Assembly: GCA_007123205.1 (NCBI GenBank)
Contig: SKLM01000250.1
Coordinates: 1 to 32,592, forward strand
Length of the DNA stretch: 32,592 nucleotides
Source of the DNA: Thermoflexales bacterium
GTDB taxonomy: Bacteria; Chloroflexota; Anaerolineae; B4-G1
Direction of reading: 5' to 3'
The notes beneath the pieces were generated by a model. The model was given only the letters and a program-made list of their open reading frames with translations, had not been told where the DNA came from and did not search any database. Shown piece by piece: positions 1-8,995 of the stretch (position 1 is the stretch's first letter; every line of letters starts with the position of its first letter). The translations under genes and the position numbers were made by a program.

Positions 1-22
1 CGGAAGCGTGGACGACGGTCGT

Positions 23-51
23 TTGACGAACGAGGTTGATGTCGGTATACT
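23..51 (+). promoter_or_regulatory. sigma70-type promoter, TTGACG-N17-TATACT
   Basis: -35 TTGACG (23-28), 17-nt spacer, -10 TATACT (46-51), 58 bp before the DUF503 ATG. Confidence 0.7.
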
Positions 52-109
52 AGCTGTATTACCCTGAGTAGGTCGTGTATCCCGGCGTAGTCTAAGAGAC
101 TGAAGCCAT

Positions 110-397
110 ATGGTCATTGGCGCTTGTAGCATCGAACTACGCATTCCGGGGAACCGTTCTCTGAAAGGAAAGCGGCGTGTCCTCAAACCGCTGCTGACCC
201 GCTTGCGGAGGGAGTTCAACGTTTCGACAGCTGAGGTGGGCTTCAACGACGCGTGGCAGATGGCTGAGGTGGCACTTGTCACGGTGGCCAACAATGACCC
301 CGGCCACGTTCAGGCCTCTCTGGAGAAGGTCGTGGTGTGGGTTCAGATGTTCCGACCTGAGGTCCAGGTCGTTGACTGGCACATCGAGACCTTCTAG
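110..397 (+). CDS. DUF503 family protein (YlxP-like)
   Basis: 95 aa; MVIGACSIELRIPGNRSLKGKRRVLKPLLTRLRREFNVSTAEV is typical of DUF503. Confidence 0.85.
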   Translation: MVIGACSIELRIPGNRSLKGKRRVLKPLLTRLRREFNVSTAEVGFNDAWQMAEVALVTVANNDPGHVQASLEKVVVWVQMFRPEVQVVDWHIETF

Positions 398-661
398 CTC
401 CGCCTTGACAGCCCCGTCGGTCTCGCAGGCGGCCTGTGGGTTGAACGGAGCCTGTGCCGCTTCCTGCTCCTTTGGTCATCGACTGCTTCTTGTTCGGGCG
501 TTTCGTGGGCGAGTCTGCGGTGCTAAGCGTATCTGCTCGCAACAGGTTCCTGGGGATTGGCCGCTCCTCTCATCGCGGAGCTGAAGCGGCCAGACCAGTG
601 TGAGGCAGGAGGCACGCTCTGCATCTGGAAGGGACTTCCGCAGCAAGTAGGTGGAGATGAT

Positions 662-1879
662 ATGAACCGAGACGTAGCTGATAGACCTGATGGTCCCCCG
701 TTGTCGGACGTGTTGGTCGTCGACCTGTCGCGAGTTCTGGCTGGTCCGTATTGCACCATGGCGCTGGCAGACTTGGGCGCTGAGGTGATCAAAGTGGAGC
801 GGCCGGGCAGTGGAGATGACACCCGTGAGTGGGGTCCCCCCTGGGCCGGAGGCGAGTCCGCGTACTACCTTGCGGTGAATCGGAATAAGAAGAGTATCAC
901 CGTGAATCTGAAGACAGAGCGCGGCCGCGAGATCGTTCGGGATCTGGCCTACCAGGCGGATGTGCTCGTCGAGAACTTCCGGGTTGGGACGATGGACCAG
1001 TGGGGATTGGGGTACGACCTGCTTAGGGAGCGCAATCCGGGCCTGATCTACTGTGCGATTACCGGGTACGGGCAGGATGGGCCTTATCGTGATCGACCAG
1101 GTTATGATTTCGCGATTCAGGCACTGGGTGGGATTATGAGCGTGACGGGTCCCGTTGAGGGGCCGCCCACGAGAGTGGGCGTTCCGATTGTGGACATCAC
1201 CGCCGCTCTGTTCGCGGCGGTTTCCATTCTGGCTGCGCTGTACGAGCGGAAGCAGAGCGGGAAGGGCCAGTACGTGGACGTGGCACTGCTGGACTCCCAA
1301 GTCGCCTGGCTGGCGAATGTCGCCGGCAACTACCTGGTTACGGGGCGACAGCCGGCTCGGTACGGGAATGCCCACCCGAACATCGTGCCCTACGAGTTGT
1401 TCCCCACCGATGATGGCTGGATCGCTCTGGCAGTGGGCAACGACCGACAGTGGCGGAGGCTCTGCGAGATCACCGGGTGGGAGGACCTGGCGTCGGATGA
1501 CCGGTTCAACACGAACCCGAAAAGGGTTGAGCATCGAGGTCTTCTTGTCCCGATCCTTCAGGATCGGTTCCGGGCCCGGTCTGCCGCTGATTGGTACGGC
1601 ACGTTGGTGCAGGGAGGGATTCCCTGCGCGCCTGTTCAGAGCGTCGACGAGGTTTTTGCGGATCCTCAGGTATTGGCGCGTCAGTTGCTGGTCGAACTGG
1701 AACATCCTACGGCAGGAACGCTCAACGTGGCTGGGTCGCCCCTCAATCTCTCCCGCACGCCGGTGCGCATGGAGGCAGCCCCACCACTGCTGGGCCAACA
1801 CACGGAGGAAGTTCTGGTCGAGTACCTCGGGTACGGGCTTGAGGCCGTGGCCCGCTTGAGGGCTGAGCAGGTGGTCTAG
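662..1879 (+). CDS. CaiB/BaiF family III CoA-transferase
   Basis: LVVDLSRVLAGPYCTMALADLGAEVIKVERPGSGDDTR...LVENFRVGTMDQWGLGYDLL; ATG at 662 preferred over the longer ORF start at 557. Confidence 0.93.
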   Translation: MNRDVADRPDGPPLSDVLVVDLSRVLAGPYCTMALADLGAEVIKVERPGSGDDTREWGPPWAGGESAYYLAVNRNKKSITVNLKTERGREIVRDLAYQADVLVENFRVGTMDQWGLGYDLLRERNPGLIYCAITGYGQDGPYRDRPGYDFAIQALGGIMSVTGPVEGPPTRVGVPIVDITAALFAAVSILAALYERKQSGKGQYVDVALLDSQVAWLANVAGNYLVTGRQPARYGNAHPNIVPYELFPTDDGWIALAVGNDRQWRRLCEITGWEDLASDDRFNTNPKRVEHRGLLVPILQDRFRARSAADWYGTLVQGGIPCAPVQSVDEVFADPQVLARQLLVELEHPTAGTLNVAGSPLNLSRTPVRMEAAPPLLGQHTEEVLVEYLGYGLEAVARLRAEQVV

Positions 1880-2189
1880 CCTGTGACGTGTCTCTCTGAT
1901 AGGTGATGCAGTGGACGTCGGCAGGTTGGGAGGTGGGATCGAGGCCGGGTGTTTCAGCTTCGACGTACGGGGTCAACGAGTTCCAGCGCGCGATGGGGGG
2001 CAAGACCGACTGGAAGGATTGGCCGGCTAGGTTGGGCGACCGCCTCGGGACGCGTTGCCGAGGGAGGGTTGTCCCAGGTCAGCCTGTGAACATCAACCCC
2101 GGTTGGCCAGCGGCGATTCCCCGGGGCGCGGGATCGAGGGTGGGACAGCGAAGCGCGTGGTCCGACTTAGTGGATGGAGTGCGACGATA

Positions 2190-2678
2190 ATGGCTGATTA
2201 CGGCGAACTGCGCCAGATTGGCCGAACTCAGATTGGTCTGATCTGGCAGCTGGCGCAGGCGGGTGCCGAGCTGGACGGGAGGGATCGACGGCTCGCCGAG
2301 GTGCTCGGACAGCATCCCGAGTACCATCACGTGTGGAAGGACGTCGAGAGCCTGGGTGGCGAGGACCTGACGTTGGATGGCGTCAACCCGTTCGTCCATG
2401 TTGCGATGCATCACGTAGTCGAGGATCAACTGGCCAATAACGACCCACCCCAGACAGCGCTCACGCTGGAGGCTCTCCTGAAGGCGGGCACCGATCGACA
2501 CGATGGGGTTCACGCCATCGCCGCGGTTGTGGCGCAGGAGATGTACGACATGTTGAGAGTGGGGCGGGTCTTCGACCGGGATGCTTACGTGGAAGCGCTG
2601 CACGACCTGGCTCGCACGGCGAAGCAGGGCAGTAGACGCGGTCGAATGACGGAAAGAGGTGGGCGAAGAGGTCGTTGA
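2190..2678 (+). CDS. DUF1841 family protein
   Basis: MADYGELRQIGRTQIGLIWQLAQAGAELDGRDRRLAEVLGQHPEYHHVW...NPFVHVAMHHVVEDQLANNDP; ATG at 2190 preferred over 2055. Confidence 0.75.
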   Translation: MADYGELRQIGRTQIGLIWQLAQAGAELDGRDRRLAEVLGQHPEYHHVWKDVESLGGEDLTLDGVNPFVHVAMHHVVEDQLANNDPPQTALTLEALLKAGTDRHDGVHAIAAVVAQEMYDMLRVGRVFDRDAYVEALHDLARTAKQGSRRGRMTERGGRRGR

Positions 2679-2743
2679 TCATAGGTTAGTTTCGGGTCGA
2701 GACCGGCCACGAGTCCGCAGTCTTGGCTAGGACAGGGCGTCGT

Positions 2744-3643
2744 TCAGCTGGGCTTGCGGAACACCATCACATACTCGTGCTTGAAGATGTAGAAGCCGCC
2801 GCGCAGGGCGCGGTAGCGCCAAAGGTTGCTGTCACGCCCTTTGCCTCGCTCGTTTCCCTCAATGTTCTTCACCACGATCGCCTTGGTGCGGAATCCCACC
2901 CGCTGCATGCGATCCAGGCAGTAGAAGCCCAAGGGGATCAGCTCGCCACGGGCGTACTTGTCGCCGATGACGAGGATGGCAAAACGCTGGGGCTCCAGCA
3001 GTTGAAACGCGTGACGCGCTGCGCTTTCGAAGCCGTCGAGAAAATGGGGCAGCCCATCGATGCGGGAGAGGTCGGCCGAGTGGTCCGAGAAGGTGATGAT
3101 ATCGTGATAGGGTGGGTGAAGCACGACGAGTTGGGCGTGGTCAGCGTCCATCCCGGACAGGTGACGCCTAACGTGCCCAACGATTGCCTCATCCGTGGCA
3201 TCTCCGTGGAGCAGCCGGATGCGGTCTCCCAGGAGTTCCGGGCGGACTTTGCCGCGCACGTACTCGACGAGATCCGCTCTTAGCTCAACTCCGATGAGGC
3301 GGCGTTTTTGCCTCTGGGCCTCGATGGCGCTGGTCCCAGAACCCAGGAACAGATCGAGGACAATGTCGTCGCCTTTCGTGTAGCGGAGGAGACTCTGGGT
3401 CGCTATCTGTGGCACAAAGCTGCCATGGTAATCCAGTTCATGGCCGCCAGTGGCGTCGCGGGACTCGATCAACCACAGGCTGTCAGTCCAGACGTGGTCA
3501 TATTCGCGCCAGCGGTCGAGGTCGATGTCGGAGTAGGCTGGGGTGTTCGGCGCTGCGTCAGCCTGGCCATCACCCGGCTCAGCATCTGGCCGCTGCTGTG
3601 ATCCACTTGTGTCGGTATGTGCTTGCCTCGTGGGATCGGTCAC
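2744..3643 (-). CDS. DNA (N4-cytosine/N6-adenine-type) methyltransferase, orphan
   Basis: SAM motif DLFLGSGTSAIEAQRQKRRLIGVEL followed by catalytic-like LVVLHPPYHDI. Confidence 0.8.
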   Translation of the reverse strand: MTDPTRQAHTDTSGSQQRPDAEPGDGQADAAPNTPAYSDIDLDRWREYDHVWTDSLWLIESRDATGGHELDYHGSFVPQIATQSLLRYTKGDDIVLDLFLGSGTSAIEAQRQKRRLIGVELRADLVEYVRGKVRPELLGDRIRLLHGDATDEAIVGHVRRHLSGMDADHAQLVVLHPPYHDIITFSDHSADLSRIDGLPHFLDGFESAARHAFQLLEPQRFAILVIGDKYARGELIPLGFYCLDRMQRVGFRTKAIVVKNIEGNERGKGRDSNLWRYRALRGGFYIFKHEYVMVFRKPS

Positions 3644-3733
3644 TCTTGACCTGCTTCCGTCTCGATGCCTTGCGCGGCTATGGTCGTCGTACGGTCGAGT
3701 GTGGGCGGGAGGCGGGGACCTGGCCCTCTGGCA

Positions 3734-5188
3734 TCACGGGCCCGGTCGCCCGCGGCGAGGTGGACCCGGTCTGGCCTCTACCCTTGCTCGGGATACAATC
3801 TCGTCGAAGATATCAGCTCCAGTGAGGCCGCTCTTCAGACTACGGGCCACACTCAGATCGCGGCGGAAGCTGTGAGAGAGCTCGTCGCCGGTGGCGTGGC
3901 GGGTCAGGGCGACGGCATGAATGGCGTTGCCTATGGCGTAGCGAGGTTCGTACCGATCCAAGTCGTCGAAGAAGAAGGTACAGCTGGTGTACATGCGCTG
4001 ACGATAGAGCTGAGCCTCTAGGAGCCCTAGAAGGCGTTGTGTCTCCGCGCTCATGAGGTGTCCGAGACCGTTTCCGTTCAGGAATCTCTCCCCCGACACC
4101 TTGCCCAGTACGACGTCGATGTAGCGATCTCGCAGGGGCCAGGGCTCGAAACCTAGCTGCTGCGCCTCGCAGCTGTAGACTCGGTCCAGGTCCCCGGCCA
4201 GGTTATCGAGGGCGCGGCGTAGCGCGCCCTTCCAGCGGCTGTCCCCGGGCGTACAAGGGCATCCGACGACCCAGCGGTCCAGCCTGTGCGAACAACTCCA
4301 GGCGGTATTCTCCACCACCCTGATGTCCGACCGCGGAGGGTGTTGGTCGAGATAGAGCGGCAGCGTAGTGAGTGTGCAACCGTGGCGTGCACCACCGTCG
4401 AGAATCTGTCTTAGTACCTCTACACCCTGACGGTGGTGGTGGCCGAAGGTCTCCCCGTCGGTTGCGACGATGTGTAGTCCGTTCCGGCGGCATTGCCAGG
4501 TCAAGTGCTCGTGCAACCACTGGTCGATCTGTGCCGAGCCTGGCATCCCGAAGGACAGGCTGTTGGAGAGGACCCGATCTCGGACAAATACGGCGATACC
4601 TTCGCCGTTCGGCAATGACACCTGATACGGGCCTCCAGCCCGTTCCGCGTCCCCGGCGGATGATCGGTGGTATACCTGCTCGTCCGATAGGATGGTGAAA
4701 CGAAGACCTGCCGCTGCCAGGATCTCCAGGGTCTCGTAGTCGACGCCCATCTCGGGGAGCCACATCCCCTCCGGACGACGACCGAAGCGGTGTTCGAAGC
4801 TAGCGATGCCCCATTGCACCTGGCAGATCTTGTCCCGGCGGCGAGCCAGAGGGAGGATGGTGTGATGAACCGACTGGGCAATCCCGTTGCCGATGCCATA
4901 GGCCTGCCGATGGGCCCGATCCGCAGCGACGATTGCCTGATAGGTGTCGTGGTCGTGTTCGTCAAGCCACCGGGCCAGCGTCCCGCCCAGGTTGAAGCTG
5001 ATGCGCTCGAAGTTGCCGACTCTGGCATTCGGCTCGTAGCACTCCGCCGTGATACGTTCGTTCCAGTTGGCATATGGGGCCGCACTCGGTTCTCTTGGGA
5101 TACGACCGGAAAATGGGTCCTCCCGGGGAGGCTGGTAGAAATGCCCGTGCACGGACAGGTGGCAGCGCGAATCCGTATGTTCCTTCAT
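3734..5188 (-). CDS. Glycoside hydrolase family 57 / DUF3536 protein
   Basis: HLSVHGHFYQPPREDPFSG, GMWLPEMGVDYETLEILAAAGLRFTILSDEQ, IVATDGETFGHHH; start ATG at 5188 (MKEHTDSR). Confidence 0.88.
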   Translation of the reverse strand: MKEHTDSRCHLSVHGHFYQPPREDPFSGRIPREPSAAPYANWNERITAECYEPNARVGNFERISFNLGGTLARWLDEHDHDTYQAIVAADRAHRQAYGIGNGIAQSVHHTILPLARRRDKICQVQWGIASFEHRFGRRPEGMWLPEMGVDYETLEILAAAGLRFTILSDEQVYHRSSAGDAERAGGPYQVSLPNGEGIAVFVRDRVLSNSLSFGMPGSAQIDQWLHEHLTWQCRRNGLHIVATDGETFGHHHRQGVEVLRQILDGGARHGCTLTTLPLYLDQHPPRSDIRVVENTAWSCSHRLDRWVVGCPCTPGDSRWKGALRRALDNLAGDLDRVYSCEAQQLGFEPWPLRDRYIDVVLGKVSGERFLNGNGLGHLMSAETQRLLGLLEAQLYRQRMYTSCTFFFDDLDRYEPRYAIGNAIHAVALTRHATGDELSHSFRRDLSVARSLKSGLTGADIFDEIVSRARVEARPGPPRRGRPGP

Positions 5189-5240
5189 GGCGGTCTCGTT
5201 TCTGTCTATTGTGGCTCTAGCATTGTGCGATGTGACCCGT

Positions 5241-5269
5241 ATTGTAGCACCGGAGTCAGCGGTCGGCAA
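5241..5269 (-). promoter_or_regulatory. sigma70-type promoter for the GH57/DUF3536 gene
   Basis: Minus strand TTGCCG (5269-5264), 17-nt spacer, TACAAT (5246-5241), about 53 bp upstream of ATG. Confidence 0.55.
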
Positions 5270-5383
5270 TGCAACTTGGTCGAACAGCGAGCCCGAGCCG
5301 TATGTCTGTATGGTGTTTGAGCTGGAGGCCAGGCCTGATATGCCTTGGGGGGCTCAGGTTGTGGGCCGCGTATCCCAGCTGAA

Positions 5384-8300
5384 CTATTGGTCGGCGCGAA
5401 CCCCCTCGAGCAGTTGTTCCACACGGTAGCCGGACTGCTCCTTGGCCTGCCGCAGAGCTGCGAGCAGTTCGTGGCAGGCCACAACCTCATCAGCGGCCTG
5501 ATCGCGCGGGCGGTCGGCGTCGGCGATGATGGACAAGGCCGCCACGATCTCCATCCACCACAGAAGCTGTTCAAATGCCTCGGCGTTGAACCACAGGGCG
5601 TCCCGATACCGGTTCACCTGCAGCAGGCGGTGAACCTCGTCGTCGCGAAGCCAAGAGCGCAGGATACTGTAGGCCCGGCTATCCTGAGCCGGGTCGATCT
5701 CGAACCAGCGTTGGTGGGTGGTCAGGACCTTGATGTTGGTCACAGCCCATGAGGCCGCCCCCTCGTCGAGCCCGACGTCCTGCAGTGCCCTGCTTATGAC
5801 CCTCCCGAGGAGCCATTCATCCTGCCAACTCCGGCTTACCTGGGCAAAGTCTGCGCCATCGGCCATCTTCCCCAGGGCGTGGGTCGACAGCCATCCAAAG
5901 AGGGTTGACCAGGATCCGGCGCTGTCGCCCAGTCCAACCGCAGCCTGTTCGGGCCCACCGTCACGGAGGTAAGTGGTAATGGCCTCCGGCAGTCCCAGAT
6001 GGCGGCCGGGGGTTTGTAGCTTGAGCACCGCTTCCAGCTCGCGTCGTACGCTGCGTGCGATCTGCAGCTCTCTCCCCTCCGGGCATGGACGGAGCGGCTC
6101 GGGCTGCGGGGCTCCCTCAATCCAGACTCTGATCGCCCTGAGAAGGTTGCGCATCATCTGCTCCACGTCATCGGTGAGCGCCTGTTGCGCCTGGATTCCT
6201 GCCCGTCGGACTTCCAAGAGGCGTCTGATGGTGGTTGCGTTGACCAGCTCGCGGAACGGCTGATGGATAGGTTGAAGAAGGACTTCCTGGAGGGCTTCTT
6301 CGATGCTGGGAACCCCCCGTCCGTTTAGGTAAGAGGTGAGCTGAGCGTATTGGTGCCACTCCGTGTCCTGCACTTGGCGGAAGCCCAGGAACACCTGGCA
6401 CTGGTACGCGCCTAGCTCAGCGTATAGTCCCTTCTCGTGTATCTCCTGGTTGCTACGTATATACTCAAGACCGTTCACATGATCGCGGAAGATGGTGAAG
6501 GTGCCGTCCTCGTCACGCAGGGCCAGCCCCTCGCCGAGGGATCGCTGCATCGACCGCTTCTCCCCATCCTGGGTCTGCCCGGCGTAGGCGACGGAGTTGC
6601 GCACCCAGCCGCGGGTTTCGGCGTACCTGTTGTGGTAGAGAACCAGGGCACGCTCGTCCGAGACGCGATTCGAGTAGGCGAACACGTCTTCGTTAACGGG
6701 CCCCCCAGGGGTGAAGAAGTCGTAGAGGAGAAAGCCCTCGACCCCGGAGAAGAGATACCGCTTGTGGAGCAGCGGGAAGATCTCACGTTCGTGGCGCTCG
6801 ATGAGGTGAGGATCGGGCGACTCATCCCAATAGGCGCGACGATACTCCATTCCATACTTCTCGGTGTAGCCCTCGACTTGGCCGTGGCCGAACATCGGAA
6901 GACCGGGCATCGTGGCGAGCAAGGTGCATAGTCCGAAGTATTTATCGCCCTTGCCGAACTGGTCGACGGCGGTCCGCTCGTCGGGGTTGTTCAAGAAGTT
7001 GACGTATCGCTTCATGATACGGGGGTCAAACTCCAGGGTGTTCTTCATCACGCTGCGGTACTTGGCATTGTCCTCGTCCCGGAGCATATTCATGAATGCG
7101 CTGTTATATACTCGATGCATGCCGAGGGTGCGCACGAAGTACCCCTCCATCAGCCAGAATGCCTCCGCGAGTAGGAGGGTATCGGGCACCTCCTCCGCGA
7201 TACGATCGACCACTCGGCGCCAGAATTCCTCCGGCATCAACTCGTCGAACTGCTGTCGTGTCATCCCGTGCTCGGCCCGCGACGGGATGGCCCCACCGGT
7301 ACCCGGCTCCGGAAACCAGAGCCGTTGGTAGTGCTTCTTGGCCAGGGTCATCGCGGCGTCGAAACGGATGATGGGGAACTTCCTGGCGACATGGAGGATC
7401 ATCTGGATCGCTGCCTCGCGCACTTCCTCCTTCAGGAAGTCGAGTTGCGCCGTGTCGTTCCACGGCATCCTTGTGCCATCATTGCCGTGGTAGATATACC
7501 TCTCATCGCCCGTCCAGTGATCGACCCGCTTGAATACCACGGCGGCGTCACTCCGATCATAGTAGCCGTCCTCCAGGTAGATGCCCACCCGCTCGTCCTG
7601 GCACACGTCGGGCCCGCTGAAAGCGTACGATGGGAAGGGGGGGGCGTCGATGGAGATGAAGCGCTCGGGGTGCTCGATCACCCAGCGGGAATCGATGCCC
7701 ATGTGGTTAGGCACCATATCGCTGGCAAGGCGAATCCCGCGCTGCCACGCTCGGTCTCGCAGATTCGCGTATGCATCCTCGCCGCCAAGGTCATCGCCGA
7801 TCCGATACTCGTCTATCGAGTAAGCGGATGCCACAGCCTCTGGGTTTCCCATCATCCGCTTGATCTGTTCTGAGGCGGAGCTCCGCTCCCAAAGGCCGAT
7901 GAGCCACAGACCGGTAAACCCACGGCCAGCCAATGTGTCCAGTTCATCGTCAGGCACCTGGTCCAGGCGAGTGATCGGGCGCTCGTATTCGGCTGAGAGC
8001 TGGTGGAGCCAGACGCACGTGTTCTTCGCCAGTAGCACGACGTGGGGCATCCAGTCTTGATCCGGGCTGAAGCGCTCGAGCTCCAGGGGCTCGAACTCGT
8101 ATACGCGGCTGGGGCCCGGCCCCAGGAACGTCGCTTTCTCCTCCTCGGCGATCAGATCGAGGCTGGTGAGGAGACGGTAGACATACTTGCCAAGCAGCGC
8201 GCCCCACCGGCGGCGTATGAACTCCAACTGACCCGCGACGGAATGGGGCGAGGATCTGGCGGGACTGCGCAGCATATCGATAAGGTTCTGCCCGTCGGGA

Positions 8301-8926
8301 CCGAAGGGAGGTTGCGTGTCGAAGAAGTCGTGGAGCTCCGACATAGTCTCGCGGTAGCTGGTCTCTCTTTCCAACTCGGTGTCATCGAACAGTTCGATAA
8401 AGGGCGAGAAGCCGGGGTTCTCGTTGGCCAGCCAGAGCAGCAGCATCTCCTCGAGGACGATCTGGCGATGAGGCACGCCATCGGTCCGACCATCGAGGTA
8501 CTCGCCAGGTTCAACGTTCTGCCGGTAGACTGCGAGCGGGGGGAATGCCTCGACGAATCGATGGAGGGTTTTGTCGAGCTCCTCGGCGCCGACACGCTTG
8601 TCAAGCCACTCCAGGGCCTCCTCCATCACGGTCGCCTGCTTCTGTTCGCGGTATCGCTGGACCACGTAGTGGAGAATCTCGTCGACGAGACCCATGGCGT
8701 TGATCTGACCGGCCTTCACTGATCGTTCCGGGTAGCGCACCAGATCCCGCTTCTGGTTCATCTTCTGGGCGAACTCCCGGACGGCGTGGAAGTTGACGAA
8801 GACCACATTACCGGACAGCGCGAAGAGGGAGTGGTCGAAATTGTAGAACTCACGGGCCTCGCGGGAGATGTGGAACTCCATCGTGACTCCCGAGTTGCTG
8901 CGAGTGCTCGACAGAAGAAAGCGCAT
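5384..8926 (-). CDS. GH13 (alpha-amylase superfamily)-like large protein
   Basis: About 1180 aa; GH13 region I DMVPNHMG, region II IIRFDAAMTL, region III LLAEAFW, degenerate region IV FLNNPDE. Start could be 8926 or 8881 (MEFHISREAREFYNFD). Confidence 0.8.
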   Translation of the reverse strand: MRFLLSSTRSNSGVTMEFHISREAREFYNFDHSLFALSGNVVFVNFHAVREFAQKMNQKRDLVRYPERSVKAGQINAMGLVDEILHYVVQRYREQKQATVMEEALEWLDKRVGAEELDKTLHRFVEAFPPLAVYRQNVEPGEYLDGRTDGVPHRQIVLEEMLLLWLANENPGFSPFIELFDDTELERETSYRETMSELHDFFDTQPPFGPDGQNLIDMLRSPARSSPHSVAGQLEFIRRRWGALLGKYVYRLLTSLDLIAEEEKATFLGPGPSRVYEFEPLELERFSPDQDWMPHVVLLAKNTCVWLHQLSAEYERPITRLDQVPDDELDTLAGRGFTGLWLIGLWERSSASEQIKRMMGNPEAVASAYSIDEYRIGDDLGGEDAYANLRDRAWQRGIRLASDMVPNHMGIDSRWVIEHPERFISIDAPPFPSYAFSGPDVCQDERVGIYLEDGYYDRSDAAVVFKRVDHWTGDERYIYHGNDGTRMPWNDTAQLDFLKEEVREAAIQMILHVARKFPIIRFDAAMTLAKKHYQRLWFPEPGTGGAIPSRAEHGMTRQQFDELMPEEFWRRVVDRIAEEVPDTLLLAEAFWLMEGYFVRTLGMHRVYNSAFMNMLRDEDNAKYRSVMKNTLEFDPRIMKRYVNFLNNPDERTAVDQFGKGDKYFGLCTLLATMPGLPMFGHGQVEGYTEKYGMEYRRAYWDESPDPHLIERHEREIFPLLHKRYLFSGVEGFLLYDFFTPGGPVNEDVFAYSNRVSDERALVLYHNRYAETRGWVRNSVAYAGQTQDGEKRSMQRSLGEGLALRDEDGTFTIFRDHVNGLEYIRSNQEIHEKGLYAELGAYQCQVFLGFRQVQDTEWHQYAQLTSYLNGRGVPSIEEALQEVLLQPIHQPFRELVNATTIRRLLEVRRAGIQAQQALTDDVEQMMRNLLRAIRVWIEGAPQPEPLRPCPEGRELQIARSVRRELEAVLKLQTPGRHLGLPEAITTYLRDGGPEQAAVGLGDSAGSWSTLFGWLSTHALGKMADGADFAQVSRSWQDEWLLGRVISRALQDVGLDEGAASWAVTNIKVLTTHQRWFEIDPAQDSRAYSILRSWLRDDEVHRLLQVNRYRDALWFNAEAFEQLLWWMEIVAALSIIADADRPRDQAADEVVACHELLAALRQAKEQSGYRVEQLLEGVRADQ

Positions 8927-8995
8927 GGAGGACTCCTTATCTAGACCGAAGCACATATCGTCGTCTTGTGACCAGGAGGTAGCGTGTCATTGCGG

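Noticed and set aside
476-1801. 441-aa minus-strand ORF opposite the CoA-transferase
   Set aside because: Antisense shadow of a convincing CDS in GC-rich DNA; no recognisable domain.
2723-3283. 186-aa plus-strand ORF overlapping the methyltransferase
   Set aside because: Antisense of the methyltransferase, whose SAM and catalytic motifs are clear.
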